Shown: positions 17,960 to 27,090, counted from the first letter of the stretch. The stretch is 64,000 bases of DNA from Gordonia bronchialis DSM 43247 (GCF_000024785.1 NC_013441.1:4278001-4342000), one strand, 5' to 3'. Program-made: numbers and translations. The notes: a model not told the origin generated them from the sequence alone.

Positions 17960-19429
17960 GTGTCGACCATGCATCCGGGTGACGACGTCGATGACGGGAT
18001 CCTCGGATCGGTGGGCGTGTTGCATCCCGATCTCCCCACCACCCGCATCGTCACCCACGGCGCGGTGATCTACCTCAACGGCGATCGTGCCTGGAAGATG
18101 AAACGCCCTGTCCGACTACGCTTCTTCGATTTCTCGACACCCGACCGCCGGCATGATGTGCTGGCCCGCGAGCTCGAATTGAACCGTCGGTTCGCGCCGG
18201 AAGTCTATCGCGCGGTGCACGCGATCCGCCGGGACGCCGACGGCTCACTGCACCTCGATGGCGCCGGCGAAACGGTGGACTGGGTACTCGAGATGACCAG
18301 GTTCGACGACGACGCACTGCTCGTGACGCGCGCCGAACCCGGCCGGCTCGACGATGCGTTCCTGCGGACACTCGCCGAGACCGTCGTCGACCTTCATCGG
18401 GATTCTCCGATCAGCGACGATCCGCATGGGGCGGACCGGCTGCGCGAGGTTGTCGACGGCAACCTCGCGAGCATGTCGGCTTTCCCCCACATTCTCGATC
18501 CCGATGCGGCCGAACATCTGACGCGACGCATCGGCGCGATGATCGACGAGAACGCCGACCTCCTCGACCACCGCGCACGGACCGGACGGGTGCGCCGAGT
18601 GCATGGCGACCTGCATCTGGGCAACATCGCGATCATCGACGATCGCCCGGTCCCGTTCGACTGTCTGGAGTTCGACGAGGAGATGGCCACCACCGACGTC
18701 CTCTACGATCTTGCCTTCCTGGTGATGGATCTGTGGGCGCGGGAATTGCGGCATGAGGCGAACACGGTAGTGAACCACTATCTAGATCTGTCCGCCGACG
18801 ACGAGGACGCGTACCGGCTGCTGCCGATCATGCTGGCCATTCGTGCGTCGGTTCGCGCCCACGTGAACGCAGCCGCCGACAACCCGGCGCAGGCGCGCCG
18901 ATACCTGGCTCTCGCAGAAGGTTTCACCAATCCGACCACACCGCGGCTGATTGCGATCGGCGGCGGGTCGGGTACCGGCAAGACCACTGCGGCCCGCGCG
19001 ATGGGCGGCGACGTTGACCCCGCACCCGGGGCACGCATCCTGCGCACCGATGTGCTGCGCAAGCGTCTCGCCGGAGTCGGGATGACTGAACGACTACCTC
19101 GCAGTGCCTACACATCGCAGGCGCGAGCCGCCGTCTACGAGGAGTTGAATCGGCTTGCCGGCATCGATCTCGCGGGAGGGATGAGCGTCATCGCCGACGC
19201 GGTGTTCGGCAGCCATGCCCAGCAACGCGCCATCGCCGACGTCGCTGCCGGACGCGGCGTCGAGTTCACCGGCTATTGGCTGGAACTCGATGAGGCAGAA
19301 CGCATCTCCCGAATCGAACACCGCGGACCAGATGCATCGGATGCCGATGCCGCCGTCGCCCGACACCAGACGGGGACCCTTGAGACACCGGTGGACTGGA
19401 TCCGCGGCGAATGGCCCGAGTCGCCGTAG
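17960..19429 (+). CDS. Bifunctional aminoglycoside-phosphotransferase-like / P-loop kinase
   Basis: 489-residue two-domain protein. The N-terminal half is a protein-kinase-like phosphotransferase with the catalytic loop VHGDLHLGNIAI (about residue 214) and a metal-binding CLEFDEE. The C-terminal half is a P-loop kinase with GGGSGTGKTTAAR near residue 334, resembling gluconate kinase or chloramphenicol phosphotransferase. This fusion is common in actinobacteria and proteobacteria, but its substrate is unknown. GTG 17960 is chosen because GGAGGGG sits at 17943-17949; ATG 17969 is too distant and upstream codons are Arg-rich and unlike protein. It is convergent with the EamA gene, seven bases away. 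Confidence 0.8.
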   Translation: MSTMHPGDDVDDGILGSVGVLHPDLPTTRIVTHGAVIYLNGDRAWKMKRPVRLRFFDFSTPDRRHDVLARELELNRRFAPEVYRAVHAIRRDADGSLHLDGAGETVDWVLEMTRFDDDALLVTRAEPGRLDDAFLRTLAETVVDLHRDSPISDDPHGADRLREVVDGNLASMSAFPHILDPDAAEHLTRRIGAMIDENADLLDHRARTGRVRRVHGDLHLGNIAIIDDRPVPFDCLEFDEEMATTDVLYDLAFLVMDLWARELRHEANTVVNHYLDLSADDEDAYRLLPIMLAIRASVRAHVNAAADNPAQARRYLALAEGFTNPTTPRLIAIGGGSGTGKTTAARAMGGDVDPAPGARILRTDVLRKRLAGVGMTERLPRSAYTSQARAAVYEELNRLAGIDLAGGMSVIADAVFGSHAQQRAIADVAAGRGVEFTGYWLELDEAERISRIEHRGPDASDADAAVARHQTGTLETPVDWIRGEWPESP

Positions 19430-19436
19430 TTCCGCC

Positions 19437-20459
19437 TCAGTCCCGTCCAACCCGATCGGGCACACCGTCGAGCGGGACGGCATCCGGTATCGGCGCCGCG
19501 GAGTCCTTCTCCCCCATCTTGGCGGCGACGACGCCCGCGATGATGAGCACGCCGCCGACGATCTGCATCGGGGCCGGGATCTGCCCGAGAAGGGCTGCGG
19601 CCCAGACGATCGCAGCCACGACCTCCATCAGTGCGCACAACGACGCCAACCGGGCACCGAGTCGTCGTGCCGCACCGATACCGGTCAGATAGGCGGTGGC
19701 CGCGCTGATCAGCGCCAGCCCGAGCAACACCGCCCAGGCCGGCGCCGCGAAGCCGTCGAACTGTATCCGTGATGCGCCGGCAGTCATGGGCATGAGTCGG
19801 GCCGCGCCGAGTGCGAGCAGGAGTATGGCGGAGAAGATCATCCCACCCGCGGCGAGTACCGACGGTGGCAGCGCGCCGTCGCCGTGTGCCGAGATCAGGA
19901 AGTAACCGGCCGCGCCGATCATTGCCCCGAAGGACCACAACACGCCACTCGTACTCAGTGACGAGCCGCCAAAGATGTTGAGCACCAACACCAAACCGGC
20001 GGCGGCAATTGCGATACCCGCGAATGCCCAACCACTCGGTCGCTGCCGATGCACCACCCACATCCAGCACACGACGACCACCGGTGCGGTGTACTCGATC
20101 AGCAGGGCCGGACCAACATCCATCGTCTGGATGGCGGAGAAGTAGCAGAACTGGGCGGCGGTGATCGCGAGCAGCCCGTACAGCATGATGATGCGGCCAT
20201 GCTCGCGCACGAGCCGAGCAAGGTGATGCGCCCGCAGCGACGACCATCCGCCCTGGTCGCGGATCGCGAAGGGGAGCAACGCAACACCGCCGAGGCCGAT
20301 TCGGATGGCAACCACCGCTCCGGGACTCCACCCCGACGCCATGAGCGGCGTGGCCAGCGCGCCCGATATGCCGAAACTCGCGGCCGACACCACGGCGAGC
20401 ACGAGCCCACCTCGCACGGACGGATTCGCCACCGCCCTGTCATTAGCCACAGACGTCAT
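19437..20459 (-). CDS. EamA/DMT-family membrane transporter
   Basis: 340-residue membrane protein with ten hydrophobic segments in two repeats, as in RhaT/EamA drug-metabolite transporters. Examples are GGLVLAVVSAASFGISGALA near the N-terminus and [19 protein letters not shown] near the C-terminus. The start is ATG 20459. It is divergent from the CGNR regulator with only 39 bp between start codons, so the regulator may control it. The exported compound is unknown. Confidence 0.83.
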   Translation of the reverse strand: MTSVANDRAVANPSVRGGLVLAVVSAASFGISGALATPLMASGWSPGAVVAIRIGLGGVALLPFAIRDQGGWSSLRAHHLARLVREHGRIIMLYGLLAITAAQFCYFSAIQTMDVGPALLIEYTAPVVVVCWMWVVHRQRPSGWAFAGIAIAAAGLVLVLNIFGGSSLSTSGVLWSFGAMIGAAGYFLISAHGDGALPPSVLAAGGMIFSAILLLALGAARLMPMTAGASRIQFDGFAAPAWAVLLGLALISAATAYLTGIGAARRLGARLASLCALMEVVAAIVWAAALLGQIPAPMQIVGGVLIIAGVVAAKMGEKDSAAPIPDAVPLDGVPDRVGRD

Positions 20460-20498
20460 GGTGAATGACACTAGGGTCGCGCTTGGTAATGTGTCAAT

Positions 20499-21062
20499 GT
20501 GATTTTTGCTGATGACATCGACGGGGCACTGCAGGCTGCGGTCGCCCTGGTGAACTCGGCCGAAGGCCACGCGCCACTCGACACTCCCGCCGACCTCGAC
20601 GACTTCTGGACGCGGTACGGCTACACCGGACGCCACGACGGGAATGCCGATGAGGTGGCGTCGGTCCGCGGCATTCGCGCACAGCTACGCACCCTGCTGC
20701 TCGCCGACCGCGACGACGCGGTGCCGCAGGTCAACAACATCCTGCGACGACACCAGGCGCTCCCGCAGCTGGTCCGGCACGGCGACACCGACTGGCATCT
20801 GCACGCCATCGACGACGATGCGCCATTGGCCGATCGCATCATGGTCGAGACGGCGATGGCGATGATCGAGGTGGTCCGCGCCGACGAGACCTCCCGCCTC
20901 GCCGTCTGCGCCGATGACTCCTGCAACGCCCTGGTCGTCGACCTCTCGCGCAACCGATCACGCCGCTACTGCTCGACGGCCTGCACCAACCGCAACGCCG
21001 TAGCCGCCTACCGGGCGCGGCAGGCGACCGGCGGGAATGCGCTACAGAAAGGTCACCGCTGA
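20499..21062 (+). CDS. CGNR zinc-finger regulator
   Basis: 187-residue protein with an N-terminal ABATE-type stress-sensing region. A C-terminal CGNR zinc finger follows: CADDSCNALVVDLSRN then RRYCSTACTNRNAVAAYRAR, with four Cys positioned for zinc. This family is a set of putative DNA-binding regulators in actinobacteria. The start is GTG 20499 with no clear ribosome site, so it may be leaderless. It is divergent from the EamA gene, a common regulator/efflux arrangement. Its last six codons and stop lie within the left arm of the 70-bp palindrome. Confidence 0.85.
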   Translation: MIFADDIDGALQAAVALVNSAEGHAPLDTPADLDDFWTRYGYTGRHDGNADEVASVRGIRAQLRTLLLADRDDAVPQVNNILRRHQALPQLVRHGDTDWHLHAIDDDAPLADRIMVETAMAMIEVVRADETSRLAVCADDSCNALVVDLSRNRSRRYCSTACTNRNAVAAYRARQATGGNALQKGHR

Positions 21063-21114
21063 GGGGGTCGACCTGCACCGGTGCAGGTCGACCCCCTCAG
21101 CGGTGACCTTTCTG
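21045..21114. terminator. Perfect 70-bp palindrome, probable bidirectional terminator
   Basis: The two 35-base arms (21045-21079 and 21080-21114) are exact reverse complements with no spacer; the axis is CACC|GGTG. It starts CAGAAAGGTCACCGCTGAGG and ends with its complement. It separates the convergent CGNR gene, whose stop at 21060-21062 it contains, from lysS, which ends 12 bp later. An RNA from either strand would form a very stable hairpin ending in a short T run. Confidence 0.85.
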
Positions 21115-21125
21115 GACACCAATCC

Positions 21126-22649
21126 TCAGTTGATCGGCTTGACCAGCGGGAACAGGATCGTCTCGCGGATGCCGAGGCCGGTGAGCGCCATGAGCAGCCG
21201 GTCGATGCCCATGCCGGTGCCGGCGGTCGGGGGCATCCCGTACTCCATCGCGGCCAGGAACTCCTCGTCGAGCGCCATCGCCTCGTCGTCACCGGCAGCG
21301 GCCAGGCGGGCCTGATCGACGAACCGTTCCCGCTGAATGATCGGATCGACGAGTTCGGAGTAGCCGGTGGCCAGCTCGAACCCACGGACATAGAGGTCCC
21401 ACTTCTCGACGACGCCGGGCACGCTGCGGTGCGCCCGCACCAGGGGCGAGGTCTCCACCGGGAAGTCCCGAATGAACACCGGCTGCGTGAGCTTCTCGCC
21501 GACCATGTGCTCCCACAGTTCCTCGACGAGTTTGCCGTGGCCGTAGCCCTTGTCCTTGGGGATCTCGAGGCCGACCTCGGCGGCGATGGCCAGCAGCTCG
21601 TCCACGCTCGTCCCGCCGCCTTCGCTCATCGGCACGATCTCGCGTCCCAGCGCCTCCGACAGCGACGGGTACATCTGAAGCGAGGTCCATTCACCCGACA
21701 GGTCGTAGGTGGTGCCGTCGGGCATCTCCGGGGTGAGAGTGCCCAGCGCCGCCTGTGAAACCTCTTGCACGAGTTCACGAGTCATCGTCGCGGCGTCGTC
21801 GTAGGTGCCGTAGGCCTGATAGGTCTCGAGCATCGCGAACTCGGGTGAGTGGGTGGAGTCGGCGCCCTCGTTGCGGAAGTTGCGGTTGATCTCGAAGACA
21901 CGCTCGATGCCGCCGACCACGCAGCGCTTGAGGAACAGTTCGGGTGCGATGCGCAGGAACAGATCCATGTCGAAGGCGTTGGAATGCGTCACGAACGGCC
22001 GGGCCGCGGCGCCGCCGTGCAGGGTCTGCAGCATCGGCGTCTCGACTTCGAGGAAGCCGCGACGGCCCAGCGCGGCACGGAGTTCGGCGATCACCGAGAT
22101 GCGCGTGCGGGCGATCGAGCGGGCTTCCGGACGCATGATGAGGTCGACGTAGCGCTGCCGGACACGCGTCTCCTCGTTCATGTCCTTGTGGGCGACCGGC
22201 AACGGCCGCAACGACTTCGATGCCATCTCCCAGCGCTCGGCCATCACCGACAGCTCGCCGGTGCGCGAGCTGATCACTTCGCCGGAGATGAACACGATGT
22301 CGCCGAGATCCACCTCGGCCTTCCACCGCGCCAGCGATTCCTCGCCGACGCCGTTGAAGCTGACCATCGCCTGCAGCTGGGTGCCATCCCCCTCCTGCAG
22401 CGTCGCGAAACACAACTTGCCCTTGTTGCGCAGGAAGATGACGCGTCCGGCGACGCCGACGTGTTCACCGGTCTCGGTGCCCGCCTCGAGGTCCGGGTGG
22501 TCGGCGCGGATCTGCGCGAGCGTGTGGGTGCGGGGGATGGACACCGGGTAGGCGTCGCGGCCCTGCGCCAAGATCCGTTCCCGCTTCTCGCGGCGGATGC
22601 GGAGTTGCTCGGGGGTCTGGTCCTCGGTGTCGGTAGCGCGCTCACTCAC
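21126..22649 (-). CDS. lysS: Lysyl-tRNA synthetase, class II
   Basis: 507-residue class II lysyl-tRNA synthetase. The OB-fold anticodon domain ([21 protein letters not shown]) is followed by motif 2 ([20 protein letters not shown]) and motif 3 ([13 protein letters not shown]). It charges tRNA-Lys. The start is GTG 22649 ([16 protein letters not shown]), since upstream sequence has no family similarity. It opens the block syntenic with M. tuberculosis Rv3598c onwards, though here it is separated from coaX-panD-panC by accessory genes. Confidence 0.95.
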   Translation of the reverse strand: MSERATDTEDQTPEQLRIRREKRERILAQGRDAYPVSIPRTHTLAQIRADHPDLEAGTETGEHVGVAGRVIFLRNKGKLCFATLQEGDGTQLQAMVSFNGVGEESLARWKAEVDLGDIVFISGEVISSRTGELSVMAERWEMASKSLRPLPVAHKDMNEETRVRQRYVDLIMRPEARSIARTRISVIAELRAALGRRGFLEVETPMLQTLHGGAAARPFVTHSNAFDMDLFLRIAPELFLKRCVVGGIERVFEINRNFRNEGADSTHSPEFAMLETYQAYGTYDDAATMTRELVQEVSQAALGTLTPEMPDGTTYDLSGEWTSLQMYPSLSEALGREIVPMSEGGGTSVDELLAIAAEVGLEIPKDKGYGHGKLVEELWEHMVGEKLTQPVFIRDFPVETSPLVRAHRSVPGVVEKWDLYVRGFELATGYSELVDPIIQRERFVDQARLAAAGDDEAMALDEEFLAAMEYGMPPTAGTGMGIDRLLMALTGLGIRETILFPLVKPIN

Positions 22650-22705
22650 GCTGTGCAGCGTATCGGTGCAGCTGAACCAGCCCCAAACCCGCGGTCCGTC
22701 CGGTC

Positions 22706-22870
22706 TAGTGTCCCGTGTTGGAAATTCGTTGGCGCGAGTCCGGCGATCCAGGAGGATGCATCGCAAGGCGGCGGAGGACGCAGCTACTGGTTGTACCTGC
22801 GACGACGCCAACGCAGCGAGGCGCCGCCTGGGCGTCGGGATCGTCAACGAATTTCCAATACGGGACACTA
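22706..22870. mobile_element. MITE-like element with 26-bp terminal inverted repeats
   Basis: TAGTGTCCCGTGTTGGAAAT opens the left end; the right end (22845-22870) is its complement over 26 bases with one mismatch. The element is 165 bp including TA at both ends, as expected for a TA target duplication of the IS630/mariner type. No transposase ORF fits inside. It lies 57 bp upstream of lysS, and its right-hand TA forms the stop codon of the rhodanese-like gene. Confidence 0.75.
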
Positions 22871-23293
22871 ACTGTCGTGTGAGGCGATGATGGCTAGTTC
22901 GTCGTCGCGGATGGTGCCGTTGATGCCGACCTGCCGCAGTCGGCGATATCCGCCGACGACGAACACCGCTCCACGCACACCGCGGGCCTGCAGATGCCAG
23001 GCCAGCCACTCGGCTTCGTGGCCGTCCTCGCTGACAAGGATCCAGCGGGCGTCGGCAGTGGCCGAGCGCAGCGCGCCGGGTGCGCCCGGGGTGAGCCGTT
23101 CGAGGACCTCGACGGCCTCGATGGCGAGCGCGCCGAGCAGGGCGCCGTCGGTTTGGCGTCTACGATGACTGCGCAGGTCAACTGGGGTGGCGCCGGCGTC
23201 GACGGCGCGGAAGTAATCGGTGACCTGTAGGGAGAGCGGGGCGTCGGGGGCTGCGGCCGAGACGGGTGCGAGAACCTGGACCGATGCGGTCAT
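22868..23293 (-). CDS. Rhodanese-like domain protein lacking the catalytic Cys
   Basis: 141-residue protein with a rhodanese pattern: [18 protein letters not shown] as the N-terminal strand-helix, [23 protein letters not shown] for the active-site loop and FVVGGYRRL near the end. The loop normally holds Cys (CRSGNRS type); here it is SEDGHEA, so sulfurtransferase activity is unlikely. Similar proteins occur in mycobacterial sulfur-metabolism operons. The ATG is at 23293 with GAGG at 23303-23306. The stop TAG is formed by the edge of the MITE-like element, so the C-terminus may be truncated. A cysteine-rich leader ORF precedes it. Confidence 0.65.
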   Translation of the reverse strand: MTASVQVLAPVSAAAPDAPLSLQVTDYFRAVDAGATPVDLRSHRRRQTDGALLGALAIEAVEVLERLTPGAPGALRSATADARWILVSEDGHEAEWLAWHLQARGVRGAVFVVGGYRRLRQVGINGTIRDDELAIIASHDS

Positions 23294-23361
23294 GATGAGA
23301 AACCTCGATAGTGATCAGAAGTGAGCGGGGAGCGCGAAGGAGGGCAGCCGCAAATGCGGAC

Positions 23362-23397
23362 TCAGCCCTGACAACACTCCAGACAGCTCTTGATCAC
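23362..23397 (-). CDS. Cysteine-rich upstream leader ORF, 11 residues
   Basis: GTG 23397 to TGA 23362 would encode MIKSCLECCQG, with three Cys in eleven residues. The stop falls in a stem-loop (outer arms 23341-23345 and 23365-23369, inner CCGC/GCGG). GTGATCA at the ORF start is complementary to TGATCAC at 23317-23311, just before the ribosome site of the rhodanese-like gene. No Shine-Dalgarno is seen, so translation would be leaderless. Polycysteine leaderless ORFs that attenuate sulfur genes are known in mycobacteria; this case is inferred. Confidence 0.45.
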   Translation of the reverse strand: MIKSCLECCQG

Positions 23398-23527
23398 GGC
23401 GAACAGTTTGCCACAGTGCACCGCTGCTGGTCCAGAGTCGGCGGGGTTTCGTGCGCCCGGTGCGCAAAAGTCGGCGCGTAGTCTCGCAGCCGGTCGCGGG
23501 GATGCGACGACGACGTCAGGAGGCAGT

Positions 23528-24514
23528 ATGGAAACGCGCATTCTGGGCCGGACCGGGCGACCCGTATCGGTGATCGGGCTCGGGACCTGGCAACTCGGCG
23601 CCGACTGGGGCGACGTTCACGAAGACGACGCCCTCGGGGTACTGCAGGCCGCCTACGACGAGGGCGTCCGATTCTTCGACACCGCCGACGCATACGGAGA
23701 CGGGCGCAGTGAAGAGCCCATCGGCCGCTTCCTGGCAGAGGGCGGCCACACCGATGTGTTGGTCGGCACCAAGGCCGGTCGACGGGTGATGCCCCAGACC
23801 GCCGACATCTACACGCTCGACAATCTGCGCGCCTGGACCGACCGGTCACGTGAGAAGCTCGGCGTCGACACCCTCGACCTGGTCCAAGTGCACTGCCCGC
23901 CAACCTCGGTCTACTCCGACGGCGCGACCTACGAGGCTCTCGACACGCTGGTCGACGAGGGTCGGGTCGCGAACTACGGGTTCAGCGTCGAGACGCGTGC
24001 CGAAGCGCTGACCGCCGTCGCCCGGCCGGGTGTGGCCAGTATCCAGTTGGTGTTCAACATGTTTCGGATGGGTCCGATCGCCGAGGTGCTTCCCGCTGCA
24101 CGCGAGGCCGGTGTCGGGATCATTGCCCGGGTTCCGCTCGCCAGTGGTCTGCTGTCCGGCAAGTACGACGAGAACACCCAATTCGCGGCGAATGACCATC
24201 GCACCTTCAACCGCGACGGTTCGGCCTTCGACATCGGCGAGACCTTCGCCGGCGTCGACTTCGAAACGGGTCTACAGGCCGTGCGGCGCATCGCACCGCT
24301 GGTGCCGGCCGACGCGACGATGGCGCAGTTCGCGCTGCGGTGGATCATCGACCAGCCGAGCGTGACCACCGTGATCCCCGGTGCGCGCAATACCGAGCAG
24401 GCGCGTGCGAATGCGGCAGCCGCGGGGCTCTCCCCGATCGACGCCGACGCGGAGGCCGCGATCGCGGACGTCTACGACGAACTCATCGCGCCGCAGATCG
24501 GTGACCGGTGGTGA
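23528..24514 (+). CDS. Aldo/keto reductase
   Basis: 328-residue NADPH-dependent aldo/keto reductase, an (alpha/beta)8 barrel of the YhdN/AKR11-like branch. GLGTWQLGADWG near residue 17 opens the barrel. FFDTADAYGDGRSEEPIG holds the catalytic Asp and Tyr, VGTKAGRR supplies the Lys and VQVHCPP the His. The C-terminal VIPGARNTEQARANA is the nucleotide-binding loop. The start is ATG 23528 with AGGAGG five bases upstream. It is divergent from the rhodanese-like gene; substrate unknown. Confidence 0.87.
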   Translation: METRILGRTGRPVSVIGLGTWQLGADWGDVHEDDALGVLQAAYDEGVRFFDTADAYGDGRSEEPIGRFLAEGGHTDVLVGTKAGRRVMPQTADIYTLDNLRAWTDRSREKLGVDTLDLVQVHCPPTSVYSDGATYEALDTLVDEGRVANYGFSVETRAEALTAVARPGVASIQLVFNMFRMGPIAEVLPAAREAGVGIIARVPLASGLLSGKYDENTQFAANDHRTFNRDGSAFDIGETFAGVDFETGLQAVRRIAPLVPADATMAQFALRWIIDQPSVTTVIPGARNTEQARANAAAAGLSPIDADAEAAIADVYDELIAPQIGDRW

Positions 24515-24568
24515 GTGGGGCCGTCCGATCAGCCGCAATCCACAGCCGTATTCGGGAGTGCCGGTGCC

Positions 24569-25316
24569 ATGACCGAGGATGAGTTTTTTCGGGATCTGCC
24601 CGACCCGCCACCCTTCCAGTTCGCGTACATGCCCCGCGGACCCGAATGGTTATCCAACCCGCCCCCTCGAATCAAAGATGGACAGGGCGGCGTGGATTTC
24701 CGTCTGGTTCGCGACCTTGCACGTGTCGGCTACAAGACCTACTACCTTGACCCTTTGGTGTACCTCTACAAAACAATGCCTACCGCGATTCCGGTGTTCG
24801 CGGACTGAGCACATCGACGAGCGCATCCCGGAACCACGGAGAACAAGAGCCGAACGCGACCACAAAGACGGCATCTGGATCTGCCTCAACAAGAACCTCA
24901 TCGACCCGGCCGCCAAGGGCAACCGCAACGCCATCGACGCCATCTTCGGCCAGTTCGGCAAGCCGTGGTGTCCACTTGGGGTTCGCCACTATGGAGCGCG
25001 TGCACTCGACTACATCGCTACCAAGGCCGACTACGACCGGATGGTCTCCCTGCTAGACAATCAGCACGCGGGCGTCCGTGGCCCAGTCACCCATTATCTG
25101 GGCCGCTTCCGCAGCGACCGTAGTCATGATCTTCTCGTCCATCTGCTCAAGAATGATCCTGAAGTCACCCAGGAGGCGATGACCGCTCTGGCCCGGATGA
25201 AGCGACCCGACGAAGACATCCCCCTCCTCCGCCCCTACCTCGAAGATCCTCGCGAACTCATCCGACGAGACGCCCAGCGCGCCATCACGAAACTCGAGAA
25301 GGGAATGAAGCGATGA
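24569..25316 (+). pseudogene. HEAT-repeat protein, apparently frameshifted
   Basis: The first frame (24569-24808) encodes 79 residues, FFRDLPDPPPFQFAYMP to TAIPVFAD, and ends abruptly. The second frame is open from upstream and continues EHIDERIPEP, then NLIDPAAKGNRNAIDAIFG and two HEAT-like helical pairs (HDLLVHLLKNDPEVTQEAMTAL and DIPLLRPYLEDPRELIRRDA). Removing one base near 24803-24808 gives a single protein of about 248 residues. The alternative is two separate genes, but the second has no good start. HEAT-repeat proteins of this size beside a YbaB-like gene may be immunity or scaffold proteins; function unknown. Its stop overlaps the next start (ATGA). Confidence 0.55.
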
Positions 25317-25779
25317 GTGACGCCGATGAGCGCTCCCTGGAACTCGTCGCCGAATTGCAGCGTCAGTTTCGCTTGTTGGAGGAATCGCGTGCCGCGACCG
25401 AAAGCATCACCGCGACTGCAACCGCACGCGACCGGTCGGTCGCGGTCGAGGCCAACGCTGCCGGCCACATCGTCAACGTGGACATCCTCACCCGCGCACT
25501 CGACCGGGCGGCCCTCGGCGCCGCGATCACCGTCTATGCCAACCAGGCACTACAGGCCGCGCAGGAGGCTGCCGAGAAGCGGATGGCGGAATTCTTCGAG
25601 GCGCAGACCGCCGTGCTCGGCGATCTCACTGCCCGCACAGGTGTGGACGTGGCAGATACGGTTCGCCGCGAGAGTCGTCCGCCCGCAATACCCGACCATC
25701 TGCTGACCGAGGAAGCCTTCCGCCGAAGTCGCGGCTGGCCGAGATCGGTTCTTCGGTGGGCGCGACTGTTGTTGTGTAG
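25313..25779 (+). pseudogene. YbaB/EbfC-like small protein, frameshifted near its 3' end
   Basis: The start is ATG 25313, overlapping the HEAT gene stop. The first about 135 residues give an N-terminal helix (SLELVAELQRQFRLLEESRA), a short beta region (TATARDRSVAVEANAAGHI) and a long C-terminal helix (AQEAAEKRMAEFFEAQTAV). This is the layout of YbaB/EbfC nucleoid-associated or WXG100-locus companion proteins. The frame then runs into the antisense of coaX. Adding one base near 25721-25727 gives SRLAEIGSSVGATVVV and a stop at 25777-25779, just before the 46-bp repeat. The intact protein would be about 155 residues. Confidence 0.6.
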
Positions 25780-25783
25780 CAGT

Positions 25784-25829
25784 TGGTTTCGACACGCCTT
25801 TCGCCTAGCGGCTCGAGTCGGCTCAACCA
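25784..25829 (-). repeat. 46-bp intergenic repeat, copy 2 (inverted)
   Basis: This is the reverse complement of 17678-17723, differing at one base (CCTTTCG for CCTCTCG). It lies between the YbaB-like gene and the convergent coaX, four and eight bases from their stops. Both copies are intergenic and downstream of genes. Confidence 0.85.
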
Positions 25830-25837
25830 ACAGGTGG

Positions 25838-26638
25838 TCACTTCCGTCGCGGATTCGCTTTCGCCCGTTCGTGAACCAGGCGCAGCCCCTCGAGGGTGAG
25901 GTGGGTGTGGTGGTCGGTCAGCGAACGGCATTCGTCGAACATCAGCGGTGCGAGATAACCGGTGGCGACCACCGGGACGTCGTCGTCGTCGAAGCCGTCG
26001 ACGGTGTCGCGGACCCGCTCGACGAGGCCGTCGACCTGACCGGCGAAGCCGTAGAGGATGCCCGACTGCAGGGCCTCCATCGTGTTCTTGCCGAGCACGC
26101 TGCGCGGCGGCATGAGCTCGACCTTGCGCACCGTGACGGTGTGTTCCGAGAGCGCCTCCACCGCCAGGTTCACGCCGGGGGCGATGGCGCCGCCGAGGAA
26201 CTCGCCCTTGGCCGACACGGCGTCGACGACGGTCGCCGTCCCGAAGGCCACCACAATGCACGGTCCGCCGAACTCATGGTGTGCGGCAAGGCAGTTGGCG
26301 ACGCGGTCGGTGCCGACCTCCTTGGGATTGTCCACCAGCAGCGGCACCCCGGTGCGCACCCCCGGTTCCAGAAGGACGTGCGGGCCGGAGCCGAAGTAGC
26401 GGGGCACCATGACCCGCAACTCACGCAGTAATGACGGCACCGTGGACAAGGCGGCGACGCCGGTGACCTGATCGATGTCGGAGCCCAGCATCCCGCGGAA
26501 CGCCCAGGCCAACTCATCGGAGGTGTAGTGCGGGTCGGTGTGAATCCGCCAGTCCCGCACCAGTTTCGCGTTGTCGCCGAGTCCGGCGAACACTCCGAGG
26601 TGGATGTTGGTGTTCCCGACGTCGACGGTCAGCAGCAT
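25838..26638 (-). CDS. coaX: Type III pantothenate kinase
   Basis: 266-residue CoaX of the ASKHA superfamily; phosphorylates pantothenate in the first step of CoA synthesis. The phosphate-binding DVGNTNIHLGVF is at residues 5-16, DNPKEVGTDRVAN in the middle, and VAFGTATVVDAVS, the second acidic motif, follows. The start is ATG 26638. It follows panD by 15 bp in the order panC-panD-coaX, so one transcript makes and activates pantothenate. Confidence 0.95.
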   Translation of the reverse strand: MLLTVDVGNTNIHLGVFAGLGDNAKLVRDWRIHTDPHYTSDELAWAFRGMLGSDIDQVTGVAALSTVPSLLRELRVMVPRYFGSGPHVLLEPGVRTGVPLLVDNPKEVGTDRVANCLAAHHEFGGPCIVVAFGTATVVDAVSAKGEFLGGAIAPGVNLAVEALSEHTVTVRKVELMPPRSVLGKNTMEALQSGILYGFAGQVDGLVERVRDTVDGFDDDDVPVVATGYLAPLMFDECRSLTDHHTHLTLEGLRLVHERAKANPRRK

Positions 26639-26653
26639 GGTGTGGCGGGCCGC

Positions 26654-27088
26654 TCAGGCGTCGGCGAAGGCGTGGTTGTCGGCATGCCGTGGGTCGAGCA
26701 GACCCGACCCCTCGGGGGCACGGGCCGGGTCGGTACCCGACTCCTGCACCCGGTTGTGCTCGTCGACGAAGACGACGTGCGGCGCGTAGTCGCGCACCTC
26801 CTGCTCGTTGAGGATGCCGTAGGCGATGATGATCACCAGATCTCCGGGATGCACGAGATGGGCTGCGGCGCCGTTGATCCCGATGACGCCGGTACCGCGC
26901 TCGCCGGCGATGGCGTAGGTCTCGAGGCGGGCACCGTTGGTGATGTCGACGATGGTCACCTGCTCGCCCTCGAGGAGATCGGCGGCGTCGAGCAGGTCGG
27001 CGTCGATGGTCACCGACCCCACGTAGTGCAGGTCGGCCTGGGTGACGGTGGCCCGGTGGATCTTCGACTTCATCATGGTGCGCAGCAT
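26654..27088 (-). CDS. panD: Aspartate 1-decarboxylase precursor
   Basis: 144-residue PanD proenzyme; makes beta-alanine for pantothenate. The self-processing site is Gly24-Ser25 in [10 protein letters not shown]; cleavage yields the pyruvoyl group. [12 protein letters not shown] and the [18 protein letters not shown] core are conserved. ATG 27088 is used; ATG 27073, five codons on, is the start in many homologues. The C-terminal acidic tail ([20 protein letters not shown]) is common in mycobacterial forms. Confidence 0.94.
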   Translation of the reverse strand: MLRTMMKSKIHRATVTQADLHYVGSVTIDADLLDAADLLEGEQVTIVDITNGARLETYAIAGERGTGVIGINGAAAHLVHPGDLVIIIAYGILNEQEVRDYAPHVVFVDEHNRVQESGTDPARAPEGSGLLDPRHADNHAFADA

Positions 27089-27090
27089 CG

